Below are positions 16,207 to 24,634 of a stretch of DNA of 64,000 nt, in pieces. Made by a program: the position numbers and the translations under genes. Source of the stretch: Micromonospora sonchi (lineage in GTDB: Bacteria; Actinomycetota; Actinomycetes; Mycobacteriales; Micromonosporaceae); the NCBI RefSeq assembly GCF_014646235.1, contig NZ_BMNB01000028.1, forward strand, positions 23,167 to 87,166, given 5' to 3'. The notes under the pieces are model-generated. The model was not told where the DNA came from and searched no databases. It saw only the letters and a list, made by a program, of their open reading frames with translations. The stretch's first letter is position 1. The number at the start of each line of letters is the position of its first letter.

Positions 16207-16604
16207 TCGACCGCTCGTCCGACGCCGGATCGGCGCGGGGAGCGACGCGCGGCGTACGGGACCGGGGGTACGGTCACCGAGCGCATCCCCTCCGGCCGTA
16301 CGAACAGCTGCCGCTTGTCCGTCGCGTCCCCGTGCCGGTCGAGCTGATAGCAGTCGATCCAGGTCCACCCGTGGTAGGTCTGTCGGTCGGTCAGCTCCCG
16401 GATCACCCGGACCATGATCGGGTTGCCGAACTGCGGGGACGCCTCCCGGGTCAGGAGGTACACGCCGGGGGAGACCAGCGGTGTCCCGTCCCTCCGGCGT
16501 CCGGTCACCGGACATCGCGGCGGTTGGCTCGGTCCGACCAGCGCGACTCGGGTACGGCCTTCGCGGGCTTCGGCACGGACACGGGCGCCTCCTGGTGTCG
16601 ACAC
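16203..16604 (-). CDS. Conserved hypothetical protein
   Basis: About 133 aa. The recognisable core is TPLVSPGVYLLTREASPQFG, MVRVIRELTDRQTYHGWTWI and DCYQLDRHGDATDKRQLFV. The start is uncertain: GTG 16604 is in frame but has no clear ribosome site, while an AGGAGG upstream of a GTG near 16581 points to another frame that closes after 25 codons. A frameshift near the 5' end is therefore possible. It is divergent from the DUF5753 regulator and coupled to the small CxxC protein. I do not know its role. Confidence 0.5.
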   Translation of the reverse strand: MSTPGGARVRAEAREGRTRVALVGPSQPPRCPVTGRRRDGTPLVSPGVYLLTREASPQFGNPIMVRVIRELTDRQTYHGWTWIDCYQLDRHGDATDKRQLFVRPEGMRSVTVPPVPYAARRSPRRSGVGRAVE

Positions 16605-16791
16605 GGATGTGGGAGGGGGTCGCCCCGGAGGTGCTCGCCACATGGGGCGACCCCCGACAGCAGGACCACCGGGCCTCACATGCCTCCACTGGCACCTGCC
16701 GTCGAACAACAGCCTGCCGAGGGTTGCCAACCAATCACACCCTGTAACAGGATGGTTGATGGTTGTTTGGGACGTCCTGAAGGGATAGCGG

Positions 16792-17559
16792 ATGAATCAC
16801 CTGGTAATCGAGGCGATGACCGAAGTCGGTATGACCGCCGACATGCTCGCAGCCGAGACGGGCGTCGACCCGAAGACCGCCGCCCGCTGGGCAAACCCGG
16901 GACGCATTCCGCAGACCCGACACCGCGCCCAGGTCGCAAGACTCCTCGGACGAGAGATCACCGAGCTGTGGCCGGACGTCCTGAAACGACGCGAGCCGGT
17001 GTGGTTCCGCCCGTGGGCCGACCACGAACGCGACGCGGTGGCGCTGCGCTGGTTCGAGCTGGCCTGGGTGCCGGGCCTGCTGCAAACCGAGGCGTACGCA
17101 CGAGCCACGTTAGCCGGCGAAGACCTGACCCCTGGTGAGGTCGACGACCTGGTGGCCGCGCGTCTCGCCCGACAGGCCATCCTGCACCGTGACCGCCCGC
17201 CGCTGCTGGTCGCGGTGATCGATGAACTGGTGCTGCGCCGAACGTCCGGCGGTGACCGGGCCATGATGCGCGAGCAGTGCGAACACCTCGCGGCCTGCGC
17301 CGCGCTGCCGTCCGTGCAGCTCCACATCGTACCGGCCAGCGCCGGGATGCACCCCGGCTACGGCGGGCCATTCATCCTGGCGGATCTGCCCGACGGCAGC
17401 CGGATCGCACACATCGATGGACAGGTGCAGGCGCAGATAATGGAGCAGCGGCCCGAACTCGCTACCCTGGAACGCAGATGGGCGCGGATAACCGGGGAAG
17501 CCCTACCGCGAGCCCAGTCCCTGGCACTCATCACGGAGGCGGCAGCAGCATGGACGTGA
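16792..17559 (+). CDS. Helix-turn-helix regulator with DUF5753 (Scr1-type)
   Basis: A 255-aa protein: an N-terminal DNA-binding region (about residues 5-65; MLAAETGVDPKTAARWANPG) and a DUF5753 domain from about 80 to 250, beginning with the typical WFELAWVPGLLQTEAYA. ATG 16792 follows AGGGATAGCGG. Such proteins pair with small DUF397 proteins in actinobacteria, where some pairs (WhiJ type) affect development and others are described as toxin-antitoxin-like. Here the DUF397 gene overlaps its 3' end by 10 bases. Confidence 0.85.
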   Translation: MNHLVIEAMTEVGMTADMLAAETGVDPKTAARWANPGRIPQTRHRAQVARLLGREITELWPDVLKRREPVWFRPWADHERDAVALRWFELAWVPGLLQTEAYARATLAGEDLTPGEVDDLVAARLARQAILHRDRPPLLVAVIDELVLRRTSGGDRAMMREQCEHLAACAALPSVQLHIVPASAGMHPGYGGPFILADLPDGSRIAHIDGQVQAQIMEQRPELATLERRWARITGEALPRAQSLALITEAAAAWT

Positions 17560-17750
17560 CCGGCGCGCAGTGGCGCAAGAGCAGCAGGAGCGGCAACAAC
17601 GGCGGGGCCTGCGTCGAGGTGGCTGACAACCTTTCCGGCGTCGTCCTGGTCCGCGACACGAAGGACCGCGACGGCGGGACGCTCGCCTTCGGGCCGGCAG
17701 CGTGGCGCAGCTTCGTCGAGCTGGCAAAGACCGCCGACCCAACCGTCTGA
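17550..17750 (+). CDS. DUF397 protein
   Basis: A 66-aa protein with the DUF397 pattern: W-KSSRSG-NGGACVEVA near the start, VVLVRDTKD in the middle, and LAFGPAAWRSFVELAK near the end. ATG 17550 lies inside the end of the DUF5753 gene and has GGAGG 10 nt upstream. It is the expected partner of that regulator. A strong terminator follows. Confidence 0.87.
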   Translation: MDVTGAQWRKSSRSGNNGGACVEVADNLSGVVLVRDTKDRDGGTLAFGPAAWRSFVELAKTADPTV

Positions 17751-17769
17751 CCGACCTCCCAACCCTCGC

Positions 17770-17801
17770 AAAAGCCCTCGGCCACCCGGCCGAGGGCTTT
17801 T
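17770..17801 (+). terminator. Rho-independent terminator after DUF397
   Basis: A perfect 14-bp stem AAAAGCCCTCGGCC with an ACCC loop and its complement ends in TTTT. Confidence 0.85.
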
Positions 17802-17936
17802 CGCCACTCCGAGAGCGACCGGCAATAGGACGGCGGGCCGGGCTCGCGCAGCGGTGATCGGCCCCCGTTCGGGGCAGGTCCTAACACGGCGGCCGGGCGA
17901 TGAGACCACATCCTCAACCGGCACCGCCGCATGTCA

Positions 17937-18167
17937 CAGGACGCCGCAACTCGCGGCCCTGCCCACAGGATGCCGCAGTTCGCGGGCTCTGCCACAGGAT
18001 GCCGCAACTCGCGGGGCCGCGCGCAGGACGCCGTAACTCGCGGTGTCAACCGGTCCGGAAAGCCCAACATGCCGCAACCCGCGCCGCCCGAAGGGCGGGA
18101 TGGGCCGACATGCCGTAACCCGTGCCCGCCCTGAGCACCCGAATACCCCGAGATGCCGCAACCCGCG
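17937..18167. repeat. Seven-unit array of a GCCGCAACTCGCG motif
   Basis: Seven direct copies of a motif close to ACAGGATGCCGCAACTCGCG start near 17937, 17966, 17995, 18024, 18067, 18108 and 18151. The first four are spaced exactly 29 bp and the last three about 42 bp. Units carry a small internal inverted repeat (CCGC-AACTC-GCGG). The surrounding stretch 17802-18730 contains no gene I can support; it holds this array, a palindromic repeat and simple-sequence tracts. Confidence 0.75.
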
Positions 18168-18280
18168 CCGCCCGCACCCTCAGGTACATCGGCCACCCGG
18201 CCTGGACCTCGCCACCACCACCTATCACCGGCCTCCCCGAAACGCTCGCCCCGTTCCTGGACCCCTTGACCCCCACCCAG

Positions 18281-18345
18281 GCGTTGATCATGAGGTTAGC
18301 GGCAGTGGTTGATCTTCAAAGCGCCGCTAACCTCATGATCAACGC
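18281..18345. repeat. Dispersed long palindrome, copy A
   Basis: Perfect 23-bp arms (GCGTTGATCATGAGGTTAGC plus GGC) surround a 19-nt loop containing TTGATC. The same element recurs at 20761-20821 and 45548-45608. Confidence 0.85.
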
Positions 18346-18413
18346 CTGTGCCTGTGCCTGTGCCTGTGCCGGGGTGCCGGGTGGGGGTGGGGGTGGAGGT
18401 GGAGGTGGAGGGT
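18344..18413 (+). repeat. GCCTGT hexamer tract and G-rich tract
   Basis: Four tandem GCCTGT units (18344-18367) are followed by a run of GGGTGGGGGTGGGGG then GGAGGT repeats to 18413, a potential G-quadruplex on the plus strand. Confidence 0.7.
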
Positions 18414-18730
18414 GAGCGTGTCGAGCTGATGGCGTGAACGGATCGCGGGGACTGGCCCCGACGGGCACCGGGGTGGTGCCGGGTGGGGCCGGGGTGGTGT
18501 CGCTCGGGTCGGGCCGCTCGCCGTCGTCGGGTGGTGCCGGCGGAGGCGAGGTGGCCATGGCGAACGCGGATCTCTGCGGCAGGCGTGATAGCGCAAACGG
18601 ATCAGCTCGACAGGCACCGGAAGCGACAGTGGGAGTGAGAGTGCCATGGTGGCCGTGAGCCGGGACTGAGCCGGAGCCGGCGTTGGGCCGGAGCTCCACT
18701 GTGCGGCTCGGGTGCCCTAGTCTTCGTGCG

Positions 18731-19600
18731 GTGATCCCGATGACGGAGCGCCCGACGACCATCGTGGACCTACCTGCTGGCCCGGTGGATTATCGGCTGG
18801 AACGACGCGGGGACGCCGTCGTCGTGGTGTTTCACGGTGGCCACATGCGGGCCGGTCTGACGTTGGACGAGCGGGTGTACGCCGAGGCCAACGTGACCGT
18901 GCTGGCGCCGTCGCGTCCGGGCTACGGCCGGACCCCGCTCACCACCGGGACGACCCTGCCGGGCTTCGCCGACGTGGCCGCCGAACTCTGCCGGCACCTG
19001 GGCATCGAACGAATCACGGCGGCGGTCGGCATCTCCGCCGGCGGGCCGACCGCGGTGGCCCTGGCCGCCCGTCACCCGGCCCTGGTCGAGCGGCTGATCA
19101 CACAGGCCGCAGTGGGGCCGCTGCCCTATCCGGACCGCCGCACCCGTCTCCTCGCGGGCCTGATGTTCTCACCCTGGATCGAGGGCCTGACGTGGGGCGG
19201 GATGCGGGCACTGCTGCGTCGTAACCCGGATCTGGCCCTGCGGCAGCTGCTCTCCGGCCTCTCCACCCTTCCGGCCGAGCGGGTGCTGGCCGAGTTCAGC
19301 CCCGAGCAGCGTACGCAACTGGTCTGGCTCTTCTCCCGGATGCGTTCCGGCGCCGGATTCCGCAACGATCTGCGGCCCCGCGAGGATCTGACCCCGCAGG
19401 TCACCCAGCCGGCCCTGGTGATCGCCAGCCGCCGCGATGGTGGGGTGCCGTTCGCGCATGCCGAGGCTCTGATCACCCGGATTCGTCGGGCCGAGCTGGT
19501 GGAAAGCCAGGCCAATCACCACTTCTACGAGTTCGCCGCCGACTGGCCGGCCATCACCGAAACCATCCGGGCCTTCCTGGCCGCCGACCCGAAGCGCTGA
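18731..19600 (+). CDS. Alpha/beta-fold hydrolase
   Basis: A 289-aa hydrolase. The nucleophile elbow is GISAGG (about residue 100), the oxyanion-type HGG lies near residue 34 (FHGGHM), and the likely catalytic His is in ANHHFYEF near the C-terminus. The start is uncertain: GTG 18731 lies 7 nt after a -10-like TAGTCT and would be leaderless, while ATG 18740 is three codons in. There is no Shine-Dalgarno for either. It is monocistronic and convergent with the epimerase gene. The substrate is unknown. Confidence 0.82.
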   Translation: MIPMTERPTTIVDLPAGPVDYRLERRGDAVVVVFHGGHMRAGLTLDERVYAEANVTVLAPSRPGYGRTPLTTGTTLPGFADVAAELCRHLGIERITAAVGISAGGPTAVALAARHPALVERLITQAAVGPLPYPDRRTRLLAGLMFSPWIEGLTWGGMRALLRRNPDLALRQLLSGLSTLPAERVLAEFSPEQRTQLVWLFSRMRSGAGFRNDLRPREDLTPQVTQPALVIASRRDGGVPFAHAEALITRIRRAELVESQANHHFYEFAADWPAITETIRAFLAADPKR

Positions 19601-19649
19601 TCACCGACGGAAGCGGCGGCCCGGGGCCACGGCGCCCCGGCGGGACCGC

Positions 19650-20654
19650 TCAGACGGCACCGGTCGGGCGGGGCAGCGCGGCGAGCAGTTCGGCCTCGCG
19701 GGCGGCGCTCAGGCCGGCACGCCGGTCGCGGTGCAGGCCGGCCTCGCGTTCCCAGGCAAGAGTGTCCGCCAGCAGGTCGGCGCGTGGCCGGTGGCGTAAC
19801 CCGGCTTCGGTCGCCGCCGCGCCGCTGCGCGCCGACCAACCCGACCAGCCGGGCTCGACCAGCCACATCGGCAGCGACTCGGGGCCCATGTACTGCGCCA
19901 CGCCCTGGGCCAGCAGCCAGTCCGCATCGACCTCGACCACCGGGCCGGTGTGCCCGCCGACGGCGCGGCACCGGGCGACCCACTCACCGAACGGCACCAC
20001 CGGGCCCACCGCGTTGAACGTGCCGACCGTGCCCGTCTGGGCGTTGTCGAGCAGCCATGCCGCGAGGTCGCGTACGTCGATGACCTGGGTGGGCAGGTCG
20101 GGGGTGCGGGGCACCAGCAGCGGCGCCTCGGGGTCACGGGCGGCGCGGGCGACCCAGTAGCCGGAGCGGCCGGTATGGTCACCGGGGCCACCGATCAAGC
20201 CCGCGCGGGCCACCAGCAGCCGGTCGCCCACCGCGGTCGTGGCGAGCTGCTCGCAGGCCACCTTCGCCTCGCCGTACTCCTCGCGGTCGACCACGTCCCG
20301 GGTCGTGGCCGGCAGGGTGGTGGCCGACTCGTCGGCGCCGGGTGTGTCGTGCGCGGCGTAGGCGCTGACGGAGGAGACGTAGCTCCAGTGCCGCGCCCGG
20401 TCGCCCAGCGCCCGCAACGCGTCCCGGACGAAGCCCGGCTGCCACGACACCTCGATGACGGCGTCCCAGTCCCGGTCACGCAACGGGTCGTAGGCTGCCG
20501 GATCGGCCCGGTCGGCGGGGACGAGGACGGCACCGGGCGGCACCGCGCCGCTCTCGCCCCGGGCCAGGCAGGTCACCGAATGCCCTCGCCCGATCGCCTG
20601 CCGGGCCATCTCCCGGCCCAGCCACGCCGTCCCGCCCAGCACCAGAATCTCCAC
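19650..20654 (-). CDS. NAD-dependent epimerase/dehydratase family protein
   Basis: A 334-aa extended short-chain dehydrogenase. GTG 20654 starts the chain directly at the Rossmann strand EILVLGGTAWLG; an upstream start at 20687 would add 11 residues. The catalytic YxxxK is visible as EYGEAK (about residue 127), preceded by YVSSVSAYA. The NADP-binding GxxxxLG is atypical (GGTAWLG), as in mRNA-binding-like and reductase branches. It stands alone between a hydrolase and a palindromic repeat. The role is unknown. Confidence 0.8.
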   Translation of the reverse strand: MEILVLGGTAWLGREMARQAIGRGHSVTCLARGESGAVPPGAVLVPADRADPAAYDPLRDRDWDAVIEVSWQPGFVRDALRALGDRARHWSYVSSVSAYAAHDTPGADESATTLPATTRDVVDREEYGEAKVACEQLATTAVGDRLLVARAGLIGGPGDHTGRSGYWVARAARDPEAPLLVPRTPDLPTQVIDVRDLAAWLLDNAQTGTVGTFNAVGPVVPFGEWVARCRAVGGHTGPVVEVDADWLLAQGVAQYMGPESLPMWLVEPGWSGWSARSGAAATEAGLRHRPRADLLADTLAWEREAGLHRDRRAGLSAAREAELLAALPRPTGAV

Positions 20655-20760
20655 GCCGCCCAGCCAAGCAGCGACGACCCGACGCAACCAAGGATCTTCG
20701 CCGTGGGCAGAACGCCCCCTTCCCAGGGCCTGGCGATGCGCGACCCGGCCCGCCCACCTG

Positions 20761-20821
20761 GTTGATCATGAGGTTAGCGGCGAAGTTGATCTCCTCAACT
20801 GCCGCTAACCTCATGATCAAC
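20761..20821. repeat. Dispersed long palindrome, copy B
   Basis: Perfect 21-bp arms (GTTGATCATGAGGTTAGCGG plus C) surround a 19-nt loop containing TTGATC. It lies between two minus-strand genes. Confidence 0.85.
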
Positions 20822-20832
20822 GGGGTGGGGGG

Positions 20833-21954
20833 TCAGGGCCAGGTCACGCGGGGTGGCAGGGCGAGGAAGTCGGCGTAGCGGGTGAGGGCCTGGTCGACCT
20901 GCTCGCGCCTGGCGGGGGCGAGGTCGACCAGGGGCTGCACGGCCATGGTGACGCGGGTCCTGGCGAGGCTGCGTTTCCAGGTGCCGACCACCCGACCGCC
21001 GACGACCACGGTGGACTGGAAGACGCCGTTGCCGCCGGGGATGATCGCCTGCTTGTGCTCCGGGTCGAGCATCAGCGTGCGGTCCTTGTAGCCGAGCAGG
21101 TACTCGTCGAAGCCGGGCAGCGTCAGCACGTCGTCGACCGCCGTGCGGGGCGCGTCGAGCAGCGGCGTGGGCAGCACCGCCTCGACGCCGTCGACGCGTA
21201 CCGTGGCCAGGGCGTCTCCGGCGGCGGCGATGGCCCGTTTCGCGTCGGTCGCGGTCAGGCCCGTCCAGCCGGCGAAGTCCTGCCGGGTGGTGGGGCCGTG
21301 GCTGCGGAAGTAGCGCAGCGCCAGGGTGGCCAGCGCCTCGTCCCGGTCGGGTTGGTGCTGGCCCGGCGCCCACTCGTCGAGCAGCGCGAACGTCTGCTCG
21401 GTGCCGACGTTGGGGGCGATGCAGGTGACGCCGCGCTGGGCCGCGTACCACAGCAGGTGGTACGCGCGCTGGCCGGCGCCGTCGATGCCGGCCTCGGTCA
21501 ACGCGGCCACGCATTCGGTGCGGGTCAGCCGGCCGCCGCCGGCCAGGAGCTCGCCCAGCACGTCGGCCGCGCGGTCCGCGTCGGCCTCGGACAGGCCGAG
21601 GAACTCGCGCCGCCGGGCCGCCCCGGCCAGCGCGCGTACGCCGGTCAGCTCCAGCATCCAGCGAGCGTCCCGGGACGGCACGAGGTGGATGGTGCCGCGC
21701 ATCGGCCAGGTCCGCAGGGCCTGGCGGCGTTCCAACGCGGCGTGCACGTCCGCGTGGGTCGACCCGGGCAGCCGTACGCCCAGTGACCACATGCCGCTGG
21801 CCATGTCCTGCGCCTGCATGGCGCCGAACCACTCGACCACCTCGGCCACCGTGGTGAGCGGGGCGGCGGTGGGATGCGGGCGCAGCCGGAGACTGCTCAT
21901 TCGCAACGCGAGCGCCTCGGCGCCGGTCAGCGCCGTCGAACCGGTCGTTGCCAC
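20833..21954 (-). CDS. Winged-helix protein of the AlkZ/YcaQ-related family
   Basis: A 373-aa HTH_42-type protein, the fold of AlkZ/YcaQ DNA glycosylases that unhook interstrand crosslinks. The characteristic QxQ signature is present as MQAQDMASG (about residue 48), with FDEYLLGYKDR and a C-terminal ARTRVTM-VQPLV block. GTG 21954 is chosen because a TATGCT -10-like box lies just upstream and AAAGGCGG precedes it; ATG 22008 would overlap that box. DNA-repair activity is inferred from the family only. Confidence 0.78.
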   Translation of the reverse strand: MATTGSTALTGAEALALRMSSLRLRPHPTAAPLTTVAEVVEWFGAMQAQDMASGMWSLGVRLPGSTHADVHAALERRQALRTWPMRGTIHLVPSRDARWMLELTGVRALAGAARRREFLGLSEADADRAADVLGELLAGGGRLTRTECVAALTEAGIDGAGQRAYHLLWYAAQRGVTCIAPNVGTEQTFALLDEWAPGQHQPDRDEALATLALRYFRSHGPTTRQDFAGWTGLTATDAKRAIAAAGDALATVRVDGVEAVLPTPLLDAPRTAVDDVLTLPGFDEYLLGYKDRTLMLDPEHKQAIIPGGNGVFQSTVVVGGRVVGTWKRSLARTRVTMAVQPLVDLAPARREQVDQALTRYADFLALPPRVTWP

Positions 21955-22213
21955 GAGTCGGCCGCCTTTCGTCGGGGTCGACCGCAGCATAGAAATCGGC
22001 ACCGACATCCGGTGCCCCTGACCGCGCTACACCAGCGTCGTTGATGGCGGAGCGCGATCCCCCGTTCAGGTTCGTCGGTGCGGGCGGCGACGGATCGCCG
22101 GCACCGATCCCATCAGGATGGCGCTTTCCGACCCGGCCGAGAACTGTGATCGGCGCAACTTGCGGATATCTTGAGGAACCGAGCGCCGTCGTGCCGGTCG
22201 GGCGGGAGCCCGG

Positions 22214-22804
22214 TCAGCCCTGGCGGGGCTGCGGTACGCGTACCGCAGCCATGCCGGCGGCGGTGGCGGCCTCGATGCCCAGATCGGCGTCCTCGAAGAC
22301 CAGGCACGACTGCGGCGGCACACCGAGCAGTTCGGCGGCGCGCAGGAACGGCTCCGGATCGGGCTTGGGCCGGGTGTAGTCGCCGGCGCAGACCAACACG
22401 TCGAAGCGGTCGAGGATGCCGATGGCGTCGAGGGAGGCGGTGACCGCCTCCCGGGTGCTGCCGGAAACCACGGCGAACGGGATGCGCCCGTGCGCGTCGT
22501 CGATGTGGTGCAGCACCCCCGGGATGCCGGTGGTCGTGGGCAGCAGTTGCTGGAAGCGGGCCTCCCGACGGGCGACGACCGTCTCCACCGGCATCCGCAG
22601 GCCGTGCTCTTCGTTCAGGGTGATCACGATGTCCGCCGTCGGCCGCCCGGCCCAGGCGTAGAAGAGCGCCTCGGGGAAGGGGCAGTCCCACTCGTCGAGG
22701 GTCTCCCGCCAGGCCGTGTAGTGCTGGGGCATCGAGTCGACGATGGTGCCGTCGCAGTCGAACAGGTACGCCTGGAACTCGCCGGTGGGCAGGGGCAACA
22801 TCAC
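22214..22804 (-). CDS. HAD-superfamily hydrolase (beta-phosphoglucomutase-like)
   Basis: A 196-aa phosphatase/mutase-type HAD protein. Motif I is FDCDGTIVDS (about residues 15-24), motif II VVSGSTRE, the motif III Lys lies in RPKPDPEPF, and motif IV is VFEDADLGIEAA. The helical cap is short (about residues 28-85). Start MMLP at 22804 or 22801. It lies 31 nt downstream of the response-regulator gene and may be read through from it. Confidence 0.87.
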   Translation of the reverse strand: MMLPLPTGEFQAYLFDCDGTIVDSMPQHYTAWRETLDEWDCPFPEALFYAWAGRPTADIVITLNEEHGLRMPVETVVARREARFQQLLPTTTGIPGVLHHIDDAHGRIPFAVVSGSTREAVTASLDAIGILDRFDVLVCAGDYTRPKPDPEPFLRAAELLGVPPQSCLVFEDADLGIEAATAAGMAAVRVPQPRQG

Positions 22805-22835
22805 CGGCCCAGGCTATCGGCCGGCGCGGGACGGC

Positions 22836-23453
22836 TCACAGCAGGTCGGCGGCCATCGCGGTGGTGACCGCCGCCGTGCGGTCGGAGACGTCGAGCTTGT
22901 TGAAGGTACGCAACAGGTGGGTCTTCACGGTCGCCTCGCTGATGTGCAGTTCGCGGCCGATCTCGGCGTTGGACAGCCCGCGGCCGACCAGCCGGAGCAC
23001 CTCCACCTCCCGGGCGGACAGCGTGCCCCGGGCGGGTCGGCGGACCTGGTGCAGCAGTCGGGTGGCCACCGACGGCGCGAGCACGGTGCCGCCACGCGCG
23101 GCGGTGCGTACCGCGTTGACCAGGTCGGCCCGGGTGACGTCCTTGAGCAGGTAGCCGGCGGCGCCGGCCTCGACGGCGCGCAGGATGTCGGCGTCGGTTT
23201 CGTAGGTGGTGAGCACCACCACCCGGGTGGCCGGGGACTCGGCGAGGAGCCGCGCGGTGGCGCTCACCCCGTCATCACCGGGCAGCCGCAGATCCATCAG
23301 GACCACGTCGGGGCGCCGGGCCCGGACCGCCGCCACCGCCTCGGCCGCGTCGCCGGCCTCCCCGACGATGTCGATGTCCTCGGTGCCGGCGAGCATGCCG
23401 GCCACTCCGGCGCGGACCACCGGATGGTCGTCCACCAGCAGTACGGTGATCAT
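22836..23453 (-). CDS. NarL/LuxR-type response regulator
   Basis: A 205-aa regulator: receiver domain residues 1-120 with the phospho-acceptor Asp in VLMDLRLPGDDG and acidic pair in VDDHP, then a LuxR helix-turn-helix (LSAREVEVLRLVGRGLSNAE, about residues 138-200). Its ATG overlaps the kinase stop by 4 bases. With the kinase and ABC-2 exporter upstream it forms a four-gene unit of the type that senses envelope stress or drugs and induces its own exporter. Confidence 0.92.
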   Translation of the reverse strand: MITVLLVDDHPVVRAGVAGMLAGTEDIDIVGEAGDAAEAVAAVRARRPDVVLMDLRLPGDDGVSATARLLAESPATRVVVLTTYETDADILRAVEAGAAGYLLKDVTRADLVNAVRTAARGGTVLAPSVATRLLHQVRRPARGTLSAREVEVLRLVGRGLSNAEIGRELHISEATVKTHLLRTFNKLDVSDRTAAVTTAMAADLL

Positions 23454-24634
23454 GCGTACGGCACCTCCACCCGGATCGTCGTGCCCTCGCCGGGCGCCGA
23501 TCGTACGACCAGGGTGCCGTGCACCTGCTCGACTCGGGCCCGCAGCCCGGTCAGGCCGTAGCCGTCGGTGCGGTCGCCGGGCTCGAAGCCCACGCCGTCG
23601 TCGGCCACCTCCAGCGTGATCCGGTCGTCGTGGTGGCGCAGCAGCAGCGCCACGGCGCTGGCGTCGGCGTGCCGGCGCACGTTGGTCAGCGCCTCCTGCG
23701 CCGCACGCAGCAGCACCACCTCAGTGGCGGTGCCGGGCGCGGGTCCGGTGCCGGCGGCGGCAGAGTTGGTTGGCACTCCGGTCTCCCGGGTGAACCGTTC
23801 GGCCAGCCGGTGCAGGGCCTGCGGCAGCGGGGAGCCGTCCAGCTGTGCCGGGGTGAGGGCGGCGACCAGCGTACGCACGTCGAGCAGGTTCTCCCGGGCG
23901 GTCTGCCGGGCCAGGTCGAGGTGTCGGCGGGCCTGCGTGGCATCGCGGTCGAGGTCGGCCTCGGCGGCCTGGATCAGCATCACCACGCTGGACAGGCCCT
24001 GTGCCACGGTGTCGTGGATGTCGGCGGCGAGGCGCTGACGTTCGGTGGCGATCCCGGCCCGGTGGGAGGCTTCGGCCAGCTCCGCCCGGGTGCGTTCCAG
24101 CCGGGCGATCAGCTCGGCCCGCTGGACGCTCTCGGTGACCGTGCGTTGCGACCAGACACCCACGACGCAGACCACGAAGACGGTCAGCAGCGCGATCAGC
24201 GCCGGTGCGGCGACGTCGCTCAGGTCCGGTACGCGGACGGCCAGCACGATGACGTGCACCGAGTTGAGCAGCAGCACCCCGCCGACCGCCGGGACGGCCG
24301 GCAGCACCATGAACGCCTGCGGGCAGAGCACGAACAGCAGGAACGAGGCCGTTCCGTCGAGCAGCACCGCCGGCACGTAGAGCAGGAGGACGCCGGCCAG
24401 GTAGAGGTAGCCGCGCCGGTCCTCGACGGAGTCGCGCATCAGTCGCCGCCCGAAGCCGAGATACCAGCCGGCCAGGGCGAGGATGAGCCCGAGGCAGCCG
24501 GCGCGGGCGGCCGGTGACCAGAACCCGTCGGCGGCCACGGCCACCGCGACGCCGGTGGCCGCCAGTGCGAAGTAGCCGTCCCAGAGCCGGAAGCGCGCGC
24601 TCCACACCTCGGCGGTCGCGTCGGTCTGCCTCAC
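23450..24634 (-). CDS. Sensor histidine kinase (NarX/DesK type)
   Basis: A 394-aa membrane kinase. GTG 24634 overlaps the permease stop (GTGA). Five or six helices fill residues 10-165. The HisKA_3 box is LAADIHDTVAQGLSSVVML with the phospho-acceptor His, followed by the ATPase N-box EALTNVRRHADA, DDGVGF and GLTGLRARV. The cognate response regulator is encoded next, with a 4-base overlap. No extracytoplasmic sensor domain is visible, so sensing is probably in the membrane. Confidence 0.9.
   Translation of the reverse strand: MRQTDATAEVWSARFRLWDGYFALAATGVAVAVAADGFWSPAARAGCLGLILALAGWYLGFGRRLMRDSVEDRRGYLYLAGVLLLYVPAVLLDGTASFLLFVLCPQAFMVLPAVPAVGGVLLLNSVHVIVLAVRVPDLSDVAAPALIALLTVFVVCVVGVWSQRTVTESVQRAELIARLERTRAELAEASHRAGIATERQRLAADIHDTVAQGLSSVVMLIQAAEADLDRDATQARRHLDLARQTARENLLDVRTLVAALTPAQLDGSPLPQALHRLAERFTRETGVPTNSAAAGTGPAPGTATEVVLLRAAQEALTNVRRHADASAVALLLRHHDDRITLEVADDGVGFEPGDRTDGYGLTGLRARVEQVHGTLVVRSAPGEGTTIRVEVPYA

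Noticed and set aside
17937..18167. CRISPR array
   Set aside because: Repeats are about 16-20 bp with 9-27 nt between, spacing changes from 29 to 42 bp, spacers are related, and no cas genes are nearby.
22041..22379. Plus-strand gene before the HAD hydrolase region
   Set aside because: Arg/Ala/Pro-rich frame with no start signals, opposite a well-supported HAD gene.
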